A stretch of 64,000 bases of DNA from Bacilli bacterium (GTDB taxonomy: Bacteria; Bacillota_I; Bacilli_A; RFN20; CAG-826): assembly GCA_017468925.1 (NCBI GenBank), contig JAFUHI010000002.1:1-64000 (forward strand), given 5' to 3'. This document shows positions 36,487-45,265 of the stretch, in pieces. The first letter of the stretch is position 1. Each line of letters begins with the position of its first letter. A program made the position numbers and the translations under genes. Below the pieces are notes generated by a model. It did no database searches. It had not been told where the DNA came from and was given only the letters and a program-made list of their open reading frames with translations.

Positions 36487-36567
36487 ATATGACTCCCAGA
36501 ATATTTTATTTACTGATTATACATTATTTTTCTGGTGAAAAACCAAGATAAGCAAGTCTAAAAATGG

Positions 36568-36573
36568 TATCAT
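36568..36573 (+). promoter_or_regulatory. -10 box before the 48-codon ORF
   Basis: TATCAT is followed by 9 bases and the ATG at 36583, the same layout as the other leaderless candidates in this window. Confidence 0.35.
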
Positions 36574-36582
36574 TACCTCACA

Positions 36583-36729
36583 ATGGAAAAACCAAAGAAA
36601 AGAAGAAGTTATAAAAGAATGCTATGGACTGGAGAAGATATAGCGATGCTCCAGGACAATAGAGAAAGAGATAGTAGACGCAATAAAGCTTCATCTGATG
36701 ATTATAAAAATCATATAGATGGTGCCTAA
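36583..36729 (+). CDS. Small basic protein (48 aa), hypothetical
   Basis: An open frame encodes a very basic peptide (begins MEKPKKRRSYKRML and is rich in Lys, Arg and Asp). The -10-like TATCAT 9 bases upstream matches the leaderless genes of this window. No family is recognised. It lies between the GH3 gene (opposite strand) and tRNA-Gln. It could equally be chance; conservation in relatives would decide. Confidence 0.4.
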   Translation: MEKPKKRRSYKRMLWTGEDIAMLQDNRERDSRRNKASSDDYKNHIDGA

Positions 36730-36786
36730 TCAATATATCTTTCTCTTGATTATTTGCCTTCTCTAGTATAGAGTTAATCTCGCTCT

Positions 36787-36861
36787 TGGGGTGTAGCCAA
36801 GCGGTAAGGCATCGGTCTCTGAAACCGAGATGCACTGGTCCGATCCCAGTCACCCCAGCCA
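36787..36861 (+). tRNA. tRNA-Gln(CTG)
   Basis: A full cloverleaf: acceptor TGGGGTG (36787-36793) with CACCCCA (36851-36857), anticodon stem TCGGT/ACCGA around the loop CTCTGAA, T-arm ACTGG/CCAGT, and an encoded CCA. The anticodon reads CAG. A terminator follows. Confidence 0.95.
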
Positions 36862-36871
36862 CATTAAAGAA

Positions 36872-36902
36872 ATGCTTCAATGTTCTATTGAGGCTTTTTT
36901 TA
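36872..36902 (+). terminator. Terminator after tRNA-Gln
   Basis: GCTTCAAT (36874-36881) pairs with ATTGAGGC (36887-36894, one G-T pair) and is followed by eight T residues. Confidence 0.85.
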
Positions 36903-36995
36903 TTATTTCTGGCAACTCTTCGCATTTATTGACTATAAGAAGGTGAAAGGCATAAGCTGCTCAAAACTTGCCATAGTCAACGAAAAGGAGAGCGA

Positions 36996-37820
36996 ATGAA
37001 TAAGATAACTGTTAAGAATGTTGCGATTAATGTCACCGGAACTGGTGACAATGATTATATTAGTTTGACTGATTTAGCTAGAATCAAAAACCCTAAGGAA
37101 CCAAAAGACGTTATCAAAAACTGGATGCGTCTAAGGTCCACATTAGAGTTTTTGGGCATATGGGAGACACTAAATAACCCAAATTTTAAAGGGGTCGAAT
37201 TCGACCAGTTTAAAACTGAATCCGGTCACAATTATTTTGTAATGACTCCAACGAAATGGGTGAGGGAAACAAACGCAATAGGTTTTAAAACTAAGTCAGG
37301 GAAATATGGTGGTGGCACTTTTTCCCATCGTGATATTGCCTTAGAGTTTGCTTCATGGATATCACCCGAAGTTAAACTCTATATCATTAAAGAGTTCCAA
37401 AGATTAAAAGTACAAGAATCTGAGCAACTTGAATGGAACGGCAAAAGACTTTTTACTAAGTTAAATTATCTTATCCATACTGACGCAGTAAAAGAGCATT
37501 TGGTTTCAGTTGATTTATCAGATGAGCAGAAAAGCCATATTTACGCAACCGAGGCTGATTTGCTCAATGCCGCTCTGTTTGGCAAAACCGCCAAGGAGTG
37601 GAGGGATCAAAATCCCGACAAAGAAGGTAACATCAGGGACTATGCCAGTGTCATCGAACTTGCCATCCTAAGCAATCTTGAGTTTCTCAATTCAAAACTA
37701 ATAGCGAATAACATCTGCCAAGGAGAAAGATTAGTTTTGCTTAACCAAGAAGCCAATAGAGAAAAAGAACTGTTCAACAAAAACAGCATTAAATCAATAA
37801 CTAAGTCAAGCAAGATATGA
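36996..37820 (+). CDS. KilA-N domain protein (274 aa)
   Basis: The N-terminal two-thirds is a KilA-N DNA-binding domain ('DYISLTDLARIKNPKEPKDVIKNWMRLRSTLEFLG', then 'GGTFSHRDIALEFASWISPEVKLYIIKEFQRLK'). The C-terminal part is the helical region shared by many such proteins ('YATEADLLNAALFGKTAKEWR'). Family members occur in phages, defence-type islands and chromosomes; their job is mostly unknown. AAGGAG precedes the ATG. Its position beside a tRNA gene suits acquisition by integration, but no integrase or att repeat is visible. Confidence 0.85.
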   Translation: MNKITVKNVAINVTGTGDNDYISLTDLARIKNPKEPKDVIKNWMRLRSTLEFLGIWETLNNPNFKGVEFDQFKTESGHNYFVMTPTKWVRETNAIGFKTKSGKYGGGTFSHRDIALEFASWISPEVKLYIIKEFQRLKVQESEQLEWNGKRLFTKLNYLIHTDAVKEHLVSVDLSDEQKSHIYATEADLLNAALFGKTAKEWRDQNPDKEGNIRDYASVIELAILSNLEFLNSKLIANNICQGERLVLLNQEANREKELFNKNSIKSITKSSKI

Positions 37821-37941
37821 TTTAATGACTTGGCTGAGCTCTTTTTGAGAAAAAATGCAACTTTCTGTATAAAATAATGATTTAATTAAAAGAGAAAAAA
37901 TTTTTGATATTGTTTTAGCAGATATTTCAAGGAGGTCATTT

Positions 37942-39306
37942 ATGGCACAAATCAAATGCCCCAACTGTGGGGAAATCATCCAACTAGACAAAGGTTCGTA
38001 TGATGCGTTATTGAACGCTATCGAGAAAGAAGAAATTCGCAACCAAGTCAAAGAGCAAACATCTTTAAAAGAAGCGGCAATCAAAGCCGAATACGATTTA
38101 AGAATCCAAAAAGAAAAAGAAGCTTCAAACAAAGAAAGTTCTGACCTAAAGCATCAGATAGAAATACTACAAAAGCAAATCGAAGCTAACCAAAGCACCA
38201 CAAAATTGGAAGTCGAAAAAGCTCTAGCCAAAGCAAAAGAAGATTTAAACAAGAAAGATATTGAATTAGCACAGATTAAAGCGGAATCTGTAGCGAAATT
38301 GAATGAAGAAACGTTAAAAATTAAATCTGAAGTCGATAAACTGAAAGCGGAACTAAAACTTCAGGAACAGACCTTAAAGCACCAAAACGAGAAGGAAATA
38401 AATGATAAGGCAAATGAGATTGCCTCGTTGAAGAACCAACTCATCCAAAAAGATCAGCAAAACGAAATCGACACCAAGAATCTCAAAGAGAAATTTGAAA
38501 TCGAATTAAAGACCAAAGACCAGGAAATCGTATTCTATAGAGATCTCAAAGCTAGAATGTCCACGAAGATGCTTGGAGAAACTCTCGAGCAGCATTGCTA
38601 TGCTTCTTATGGACTCATTAGACCTACTCTTCCTAGAGCGACTTTCGAAAAGGATAACGATGCTAAAACCGGTTCTAAAGGCGACTTCATTTTTAGGGAA
38701 ACAACAGAAGAGGGCGCAGAATTAATCTCCATAATGTTTGAGATGAAAAATGAGGCGGACCAGACCGCAACCAAACATAAGAATGAGGATTTCTTCAAGG
38801 AACTTGATAAGGACAGGAAAGAAAAGAATTGCGAATACGCGGTTCTAGTCTCCACGCTAGAAATCGATAACGAGGAATATAACGCTGGTATCGTTGATGT
38901 CTCAAACAAATACGAGAAGATGTATGTTGTTAGACCTCAATGCTTCATTCCTATCATCACTTTACTTAGAGGCGCCGCACTTAATGCCGCCAGATATAAA
39001 GACGAATTAGTCATTGCAAGAAGCCAATCTGTCGATGTCACAAATTTTGAAAACAACCTGAACGACTTCAAAGAGAAGTTTGCCTATAATTACAATATCG
39101 CCAGCAAAAAATTCCAAGATGCAATTGAAGAAATCGATAAAACAATAACACACCTAACCAAGGTCAAAGAAGGACTGACTAGCGCTGAACGTAACCTAAG
39201 ACTTGCTAACGACAAGGCACAAGATGTAACCATCAAAAGGCTAACGAAAAATAGCCCATCGGTTAAAGCCAAATTCGAAGCGTTAGAAAACGAATCAGAC
39301 GAATAA
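37942..39306 (+). CDS. DUF2130 protein: zinc-ribbon, coiled coil and nuclease-like domain (454 aa)
   Basis: It begins with a half zinc ribbon (CPNCG). A long coiled coil (about 60-200) follows, then the DUF2130 domain, whose 'GSKGDFIF' and 'SIMFEMKN' (about 247-272) fit the D-(E)xK catalytic pattern of PD-(D/E)XK nucleases. A second helical stretch ends the protein. Related to RmuC-like proteins in layout; thought to act on DNA, with no proven role. AAGGAGG lies 7 bases before the ATG, and the gene ends at a strong terminator. It lies 121 bases after the KilA-N gene. Confidence 0.85.
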   Translation: MAQIKCPNCGEIIQLDKGSYDALLNAIEKEEIRNQVKEQTSLKEAAIKAEYDLRIQKEKEASNKESSDLKHQIEILQKQIEANQSTTKLEVEKALAKAKEDLNKKDIELAQIKAESVAKLNEETLKIKSEVDKLKAELKLQEQTLKHQNEKEINDKANEIASLKNQLIQKDQQNEIDTKNLKEKFEIELKTKDQEIVFYRDLKARMSTKMLGETLEQHCYASYGLIRPTLPRATFEKDNDAKTGSKGDFIFRETTEEGAELISIMFEMKNEADQTATKHKNEDFFKELDKDRKEKNCEYAVLVSTLEIDNEEYNAGIVDVSNKYEKMYVVRPQCFIPIITLLRGAALNAARYKDELVIARSQSVDVTNFENNLNDFKEKFAYNYNIASKKFQDAIEEIDKTITHLTKVKEGLTSAERNLRLANDKAQDVTIKRLTKNSPSVKAKFEALENESDE

Positions 39307-39310
39307 AAAG

Positions 39311-39350
39311 AAAACTCAGCCAAGGAAACAAGGCTGAGTTTTTTGTTTGT
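39311..39350 (+). terminator. Terminator between the DUF2130 and pepT genes
   Basis: A perfect 11-bp stem, AAAACTCAGCC (39311-39321) with GGCTGAGTTTT (39332-39342), is flanked by T runs on the plus strand and by A runs that serve the convergent pepT gene, so it is probably bidirectional. Confidence 0.9.
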
Positions 39351-39351
39351 T

Positions 39352-40554
39352 TTATTCCGCTTTCGTTAATCCGATGACTATCTCAACCATCTTTTTCATC
39401 TCTTGGACAGAAGCGTATTCATAACGTCCGTGATGATTGTAGGAGCCTGTTCCCAAATTTGGTGTTGGGCAGCCTAAGAATGAGAAGGTCGCTCCATCGG
39501 TTCCGCCTCTAATTGGCTCAAAAACCGCATCAATTCCCAACTCTTTATAGACCTTTTTGGCGTGTTCGACCGCGCGAGGATCTTTATCAAACACCTCTTT
39601 CATATTCCTATAATCTTGTCTGATTTTGACTTCGACTCTGCCTTTGGGATATTTGAGGTTCAGATAAGCCGCGGCCTTATACATCGCATCCTCTTGCTCG
39701 TGCAATTTCTTTAGATCGTGGTTTCTGATGATATAGCCAAGCTTGGTTTCGTTGCTTGTGCCTACGATGCTATTCAAGTGATAGAAACCATCATGCCCTG
39801 ATGTGTGTTCTGGCCTCATAGCAGGATTGAGAAGCGAATCGAATTCTTTGGCTAAATGAATCGCATTTACCATCTTGCCTTTGGCTTCTCCTGGATGGAC
39901 CACAAAACCTTTTACGGTTATTTCTGCGTGGGAGGCATTGAAGTTCTCCGTTTCAATGATGTGAGGGAATGCCCCATCGATTGTGTAGGCCCATTCCGCA
40001 CCGAACTTTTTCGCATCGAAATGCTCAGGCCCTCTCCCTATCTCTTCATCCGGTGTGAAGAGGATGCAGATGGTTCTATGTTTCTTTTCTGGATTCTCTT
40101 TGTAATATCTCAAGGCTTCCATGATGATGGTTAACCCCGCTTTATCATCCGCGCCAAGCAATGTATCGCCAGATGTTACTATCAAATCTTCTCCAACATG
40201 TCTTTTCAAATCTGGGAACTGCTCTGGTCCCATTGAATATTCTTCGTTTAATTTGATTGGGCCTCCATCATAGTTCTCAATCAGCTGAGGTTTGACGTCT
40301 TTTCCGCTTAATTCCAAAGCTGTATCGACGTGGGCGTTTAGTCCAATCGGCTCTAAATCTTTCTCGCCTTCGACTTTTGCGTATAATCTTCCGAATTCAT
40401 CGATTTCCCCATTAATTCCTAATTCTTTTAGGTCCTCAAGCAATTTTCTTGTGAGATCCAATTCCTTAGCCTCGGATGGGGTGGAAAGCGACTCATCGTT
40501 GCTTTGGGTATCGATTTTTACATATGAATAGAAACGTTCGACTAGTTTGTCCAT
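39352..40554 (-). CDS. pepT: Peptidase T, tripeptide aminopeptidase (400 aa)
   Basis: This M20-family zinc aminopeptidase has full length for PepT. Zinc ligands and catalytic residues are seen in LNAHVDTAL (His75, Asp77), 'LLGADDKAG', 'TPDEEIGRG' and 'YNHHGRYEYA'. It removes the first residue of tripeptides in the cytosol. AAGGAG precedes the ATG. It is divergent from pepC across 102 bases, so two peptide-degrading enzymes share a promoter region. Confidence 0.95.
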   Translation of the reverse strand: MDKLVERFYSYVKIDTQSNDESLSTPSEAKELDLTRKLLEDLKELGINGEIDEFGRLYAKVEGEKDLEPIGLNAHVDTALELSGKDVKPQLIENYDGGPIKLNEEYSMGPEQFPDLKRHVGEDLIVTSGDTLLGADDKAGLTIIMEALRYYKENPEKKHRTICILFTPDEEIGRGPEHFDAKKFGAEWAYTIDGAFPHIIETENFNASHAEITVKGFVVHPGEAKGKMVNAIHLAKEFDSLLNPAMRPEHTSGHDGFYHLNSIVGTSNETKLGYIIRNHDLKKLHEQEDAMYKAAAYLNLKYPKGRVEVKIRQDYRNMKEVFDKDPRAVEHAKKVYKELGIDAVFEPIRGGTDGATFSFLGCPTPNLGTGSYNHHGRYEYASVQEMKKMVEIVIGLTKAE

Positions 40555-40601
40555 ATTTTTCTCCTTTGAACATATTCACCAAATAAGTATAACTTAAAAA
40601 C

Positions 40602-40629
40602 TTGAATAGTCATTCATTTTGGCTAGAAT
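40602..40629 (+). promoter_or_regulatory. Promoter of pepC
   Basis: TTGAAT (40602-40607), a 16-base spacer, then TAGAAT (40624-40629). AAAGGAG follows, 7 bases before the ATG. Confidence 0.6.
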
Positions 40630-40656
40630 AAACACGATAGTTAAAGGAGTCTAACC

Positions 40657-41988
40657 ATGGAAAACACAATCGGCGCATTAAATCTAGAGGCCTTAAGGAA
40701 GAATTATGAGGCTGATAGCAAGAACACTCTAGTGAGACATTCATTAAGCAGAAACCCAGTTTCTTCTGTCGTATATGAATCAGGGAGCGTTATCCCTTTA
40801 TCAAACAATTTCTCCATTTCAGTCAAAACATCATCCGTCTGCAACCAAAAGGCCAGTGGCCGTTGCTGGATATTCGCAGGATTAAATGTTTTAAGAGAGG
40901 TCGTTGCAAAGAAACTAGGAATATCTAGATTCGAATTCTCCCAGAATTACATTTCATTATATGACAAGATAGAGAAAGCAAACTTCGCTTTGGAATCATT
41001 CATCACTTTGGCGGATAAAGATCATGATGATAGGGTTGTCGCCCATTTGCTCACCGATCCAGTGGGTGATGGAGGCCAATGGGATATGTTCGTCAATCTC
41101 GTTAACAAATATGGTCTTATGCCAAAAGACGCCTTCCCAGAGACATATCAATCAAACAACACCAGGGAAACCGATATATTGGTCAATAGAGAAATAAGAC
41201 ATTTTGCTTATCTCGCCCACAAATTGTATGAAGAAGGCAAAACCGGGGAGATTAGACCACTAAAGAATAGAACCATGCAAAGATTCTATAACCTGTATCT
41301 AAATTCCTTTGGTGTACCTCCAACCACCTTTGATTTCCAATACGAAGACAAAGATGGAAAATACCAAATCGAGAGGGGAATGACGGCGAAATCGTTCTTT
41401 GAAAAATACATTGGAGATGAAATCAACCAATATCAATCTCTTATCAATTCCCCAACAAAAGATAAGCCATTCATGAAGAACTTCACGATTGCTTTCTTAG
41501 GCAACGTCATCGAAGGGAAAGAGATAAATCACCTTAATCTCCCAATGGAAAGAATCAAGGAATTAATCATCGCCCAATTAGAGGCTGGCGAACCAGTCTG
41601 GTTTGGAAGCGATGTCGGTTTCTATCGCGATAGAGACAGCTTTGCTTGGGACGATAATGCATTCGATTACGTTTCCTCTTTCGGCTTTGATGCTGAATTT
41701 GAGAAAGATGGAATGCTTGATTATAAGAGCAGCGCGATGAATCACGCGATGGTTATAACAGGCGTTGATATAGTTGATGGCAAACCAACCAAATGGAAGA
41801 TTGAGAATTCATGGGGCGGAGAAAACGGATTAAGCGGCTATTACATCATGAGCGATACATGGTTCAGCAAATTCGTATACCAGGCTGTCATCTTCAATAA
41901 ATATCTTTCTGAGGAAGAGAAGCAAGCGGCTTCTGAAAAGCCCACGATTCTATCTCCTTGGGATCCAATGGGGACTTTAGCGGATTAA
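40657..41988 (+). CDS. pepC: Aminopeptidase C, bleomycin-hydrolase type (443 aa)
   Basis: This papain-fold C1 peptidase has catalytic Cys70 (QKASGRCWIF), His363 (NHAMVITGVD) and Asn384 (ENSWGGENG). Length and motifs fit PepC, a hexameric cytosolic aminopeptidase. The ABC ATPase gene begins 1 base after its stop, an odd but tight link between a peptidase and an exporter-type ABC system. Confidence 0.95.
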   Translation: MENTIGALNLEALRKNYEADSKNTLVRHSLSRNPVSSVVYESGSVIPLSNNFSISVKTSSVCNQKASGRCWIFAGLNVLREVVAKKLGISRFEFSQNYISLYDKIEKANFALESFITLADKDHDDRVVAHLLTDPVGDGGQWDMFVNLVNKYGLMPKDAFPETYQSNNTRETDILVNREIRHFAYLAHKLYEEGKTGEIRPLKNRTMQRFYNLYLNSFGVPPTTFDFQYEDKDGKYQIERGMTAKSFFEKYIGDEINQYQSLINSPTKDKPFMKNFTIAFLGNVIEGKEINHLNLPMERIKELIIAQLEAGEPVWFGSDVGFYRDRDSFAWDDNAFDYVSSFGFDAEFEKDGMLDYKSSAMNHAMVITGVDIVDGKPTKWKIENSWGGENGLSGYYIMSDTWFSKFVYQAVIFNKYLSEEEKQAASEKPTILSPWDPMGTLAD

Positions 41989-41989
41989 T

Positions 41990-42694
41990 ATGCCCTCAAT
42001 CGAGATAAAGAATCTTTCAAAAATATATAACGAAGGGCTCGACAACGAAGTCAAAGCCCTCGATGATGTTTCATTTTCTTTAGATGAAGGCGAATTCGTT
42101 ATAATTCTAGGTCCTTCAGGTGCGGGGAAAAGCACCTTGCTAAATATATTAGGCGGCATGGATTTCGCCACAAAAGGCTCGTATCTTGTCGGCGGGAATG
42201 ATGTGGTCAAATACAAATCATCCGAATTAGGCAAATTCAGGAGAAAAGACATAGGATTCGTTTTCCAATTCTATAATTTAATGCCTAATCTAACCGCATT
42301 AGAGAATGTTGAATTAGCGGCCTCGGTCGCCGATAACGCTTTTTCCAGCGCGGAAATATTGAAAGAAGTGGGGTTGGAGAAAAGAGCAGCGAACTTTCCC
42401 TCCCAGCTATCTGGAGGAGAGCAACAAAGAACTGCGATTGCTAGGGCAATAGTTAAAAACCCGAAACTTCTTTTATGCGACGAGCCTACAGGCGCATTGG
42501 ATTCAAAAACCGGCTCATCAATAATTTCTTTGCTTTACAAAATATCGAAGCAATACAAGAAAACAGTCATAATCGTAACCCATAATGCGAAGCTTGCGGA
42601 ATGCGCGGGAAGATTAATCAGAATAAGCGATGGCAAAATCGCCTCAAACGAAATAAATAAGAACCCAAAGAGGCCTGAGGAGATAATCTATTGA
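41990..42694 (+). CDS. ABC ATPase, MacB/LolD-type (234 aa)
   Basis: Walker A is GPSGAGKST (about 41-49), the signature is [14 protein letters not shown], and Walker B is [12 protein letters not shown], with '[21 protein letters not shown]' typical of the MacB/LolD/FtsE group. It energises the large permease encoded next. It follows pepC by a single base. Such pairs usually export peptides or lipoproteins or act in antibiotic resistance; the substrate is unknown. Confidence 0.92.
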   Translation: MPSIEIKNLSKIYNEGLDNEVKALDDVSFSLDEGEFVIILGPSGAGKSTLLNILGGMDFATKGSYLVGGNDVVKYKSSELGKFRRKDIGFVFQFYNLMPNLTALENVELAASVADNAFSSAEILKEVGLEKRAANFPSQLSGGEQQRTAIARAIVKNPKLLLCDEPTGALDSKTGSSIISLLYKISKQYKKTVIIVTHNAKLAECAGRLIRISDGKIASNEINKNPKRPEEIIY

Positions 42695-45264
42695 GCTTCT
42701 TTAAAAAGAAACGTGAAGGCAAATCCCTTTTCTCTTTGCTAATTAAGCAAGGGATTAGAGAGATCAAAGGGTCTTTGGCTCAATTTTTATCCGTTATCGC
42801 AATAGGTGGCATCGCCGTAACTTTGTTTGTGGGATTGCAGGCAAATGCACAATCCTTAGAGCAAAGAGTGGAGACGATGTATAAGGATGGAAATCTTGCG
42901 GATATTTTTGTCACAACCAACCCAATTCAATATGATGCTGAAGATGAGCAAAACATCAAAGATATCATCGGTTATAACGGTCAAGTCGAGTCCAGATTCT
43001 ATACGTATGTAAAACTCAATTCCAATAATGTCGTCTGTGGAATCGCCCCTAAATATCCAACCATTTCTAAAGCCTCGGAAATAATAGAGAAATCAGATAA
43101 GATGGATGAAAGCCATTATTTTATTGTTGACGAAGTTCTATGCGGTGATAATATCGCTGAAGCGGCAGGATTATCACTCGGTTCAACCGCGACAGTTTCA
43201 ATCGATTTATCAACCTATGGAGTAGAGCAATCTTCAATCGAGCTTTTGGATCCTTTCGTGAAGGAGGGGATGAATAATCCGCTGAGAGGAGGATCAATAG
43301 ATTTCGAATTTGAAGTAACTGGCATAATGAAACACCCAGAGAATGTGGAAAGAGCGTCTTATTCGACTTCTCTTTTTATATTATCCACATATACATTGAA
43401 GGATACGGTTGAATCATACTTAACATCTTATTTCAAAGAATTGCCTTCGACTATTTTGAATTACATCATCGATAATCTATTTGAGATGGATGGTGGTCCA
43501 TCTTTATTCCCTCCACCAAATCAATATCTTGTAAAACTTGTGAATTCATCAAAAGCAGACGAGTTTTGTGCAAAAATCAATGCATATTTTGATAAAAAAG
43601 GCGAGAACAACAATTTATATAATCTCTCGACCAGAGACAATATGTCCTTTGCGATGACTATGCATACAGACGTTACCCAAGCAAGGCAACTAACGTATGT
43701 ATTCCCTTTTGTTTTCTTCGCAGTGGCGATATTAGTAATCCTTACAACGATGAGCCAGATAATAGTCAAAGAGAGAACCCAGATTGGCACATTAAAAGCG
43801 ATTGGCTTATCTAGAAGAGAAATCAATTTCCATTATATGGGATTGACTATGGCGGTTGTATCGATTGGGGCGTTAATAGGAGAGATATTGGGTCCATTAA
43901 TAATACCTGGAATAATGGGTGCGAAATATGATTTGCTATATAACCTGCCCGCAAGAGGTTTTACCTTCCCAATACTAGAGGGATTATTGACGCTTTTTGC
44001 TTTCCTTGCTATTGCTGCCATAACCACATTCTTAATTGTAAGAAAAGAAGTGGCGATGGAGCCTGCTCAATCTATGAGGCCTTCAACGCCTTCCATCAAA
44101 TTAAAAGGGAGAAATACAAGTAAATTAAAACTAAATCCTCACTTATTATCACTTAAGATGGCTTTTAGAAACATCATTACATCTCTAGTCAAATCTTCGA
44201 TGGTGATAATAGGGGTTTTGGGTTGCACCGCTCTTCTCGTCTGCGGATTCGGAATAGAAGATACGATAAATTATGGTGTAGAGACCGACCCTTATGTTAA
44301 TTCGGGGGCTGATGTGACTGCGACTTTAGCCATCGCAACATCTATGGATAAATTGAGGAACGATTTATATGTCATAGATAAAGATGGCAATGAGATTGTC
44401 GACGGATTCCAGCCATATTCTAGGCTTCCTGGAACGATATATCACGAAGGCGTTGGATATAACTCCTACATCCAAGTCAATGGAGTTTATGAGTCGAAAA
44501 ACGATGAAAAGAAAGACTATTTCGTCTATGAATTCGACGAAGATAAAGTAATTGTTTCAAGCAAAGTTGCAAGAAGGTTAAATCTAAGCCCTGGTGATGA
44601 AGTAACATTTTCTGTGCGTGGAAATGATGTCAAAGCAGAGGTGCAATACATCTTTGACGCTTTCTTTGATAATGGTGTTTTCATCCATTCATCTTCCTCG
44701 CTTCTAAATACAGAAATAACATCATTTTCCGGTGCGTGGATTAAGACTAAAAATGTTGGTTTAAGAGAAGAGGCGAAAGAGAAAATATCCGAATTGGATT
44801 ATGTTGCTTCCTCTGACACTCAAGAAGACTGGGTAAGTAGAGTAAGCGACATCATGTCTAGCATCATGATTATGACAAATGCGGTCAAAATCTTTGCAAT
44901 TCTCCTCGCAATTGTCGTTTTATACAATCTAGGCTTGATGAATTTCAAGGATAGAATGAGAGATATCGCTACGATGAAAGTGCTTGGATTTAACCGCTTT
45001 GAGATCGCTTCTTCCTTGCTTTGGGAAACGATGTCGCTGACTTCTTTCGGGGTGGCGATAGGCTTGGTTATAGGGAAGCCTTTTATGAGATTGGTTTTGT
45101 ATATAAATCAGGTCGAATTGGTGGACTATTTATATACAGTTAAACCACTCACTTATGTATATTCTTTCTTACTTACTTTCGTTGTCGCTTTAGCGGTCAA
45201 TATGTGGCTTGCCACCAGAAGCGAAAAAGTCAAAATGATCGAGTCGCTTAAATCAGTTGAATAA
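42691..45264 (+). CDS. Large FtsX-domain ABC permease (857 aa)
   Basis: The start codon is TTG at 42691, with GAGGAG upstream and an overlap of the ATPase stop (TTGA); no ATG lies nearby in frame. A first transmembrane helix (about 30-50) is followed by a long extracellular domain, a three-helix FtsX block (about 345-465), a second extracellular domain (about 500-720) and a second FtsX block (about 740-850, with 'MKVLGFNRFEI'). The first block has the matching 'LKAIGLSRREI' coupling motif. It acts mechanically on substrates outside the membrane. Confidence 0.9.
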   Translation: MSFFKKKREGKSLFSLLIKQGIREIKGSLAQFLSVIAIGGIAVTLFVGLQANAQSLEQRVETMYKDGNLADIFVTTNPIQYDAEDEQNIKDIIGYNGQVESRFYTYVKLNSNNVVCGIAPKYPTISKASEIIEKSDKMDESHYFIVDEVLCGDNIAEAAGLSLGSTATVSIDLSTYGVEQSSIELLDPFVKEGMNNPLRGGSIDFEFEVTGIMKHPENVERASYSTSLFILSTYTLKDTVESYLTSYFKELPSTILNYIIDNLFEMDGGPSLFPPPNQYLVKLVNSSKADEFCAKINAYFDKKGENNNLYNLSTRDNMSFAMTMHTDVTQARQLTYVFPFVFFAVAILVILTTMSQIIVKERTQIGTLKAIGLSRREINFHYMGLTMAVVSIGALIGEILGPLIIPGIMGAKYDLLYNLPARGFTFPILEGLLTLFAFLAIAAITTFLIVRKEVAMEPAQSMRPSTPSIKLKGRNTSKLKLNPHLLSLKMAFRNIITSLVKSSMVIIGVLGCTALLVCGFGIEDTINYGVETDPYVNSGADVTATLAIATSMDKLRNDLYVIDKDGNEIVDGFQPYSRLPGTIYHEGVGYNSYIQVNGVYESKNDEKKDYFVYEFDEDKVIVSSKVARRLNLSPGDEVTFSVRGNDVKAEVQYIFDAFFDNGVFIHSSSSLLNTEITSFSGAWIKTKNVGLREEAKEKISELDYVASSDTQEDWVSRVSDIMSSIMIMTNAVKIFAILLAIVVLYNLGLMNFKDRMRDIATMKVLGFNRFEIASSLLWETMSLTSFGVAIGLVIGKPFMRLVLYINQVELVDYLYTVKPLTYVYSFLLTFVVALAVNMWLATRSEKVKMIESLKSVE

Positions 45265-45265
45265 A

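Noticed and set aside
36578..36925. 115-codon minus-strand frame
   Set aside because: It runs through tRNA-Gln and its terminator on the opposite strand.
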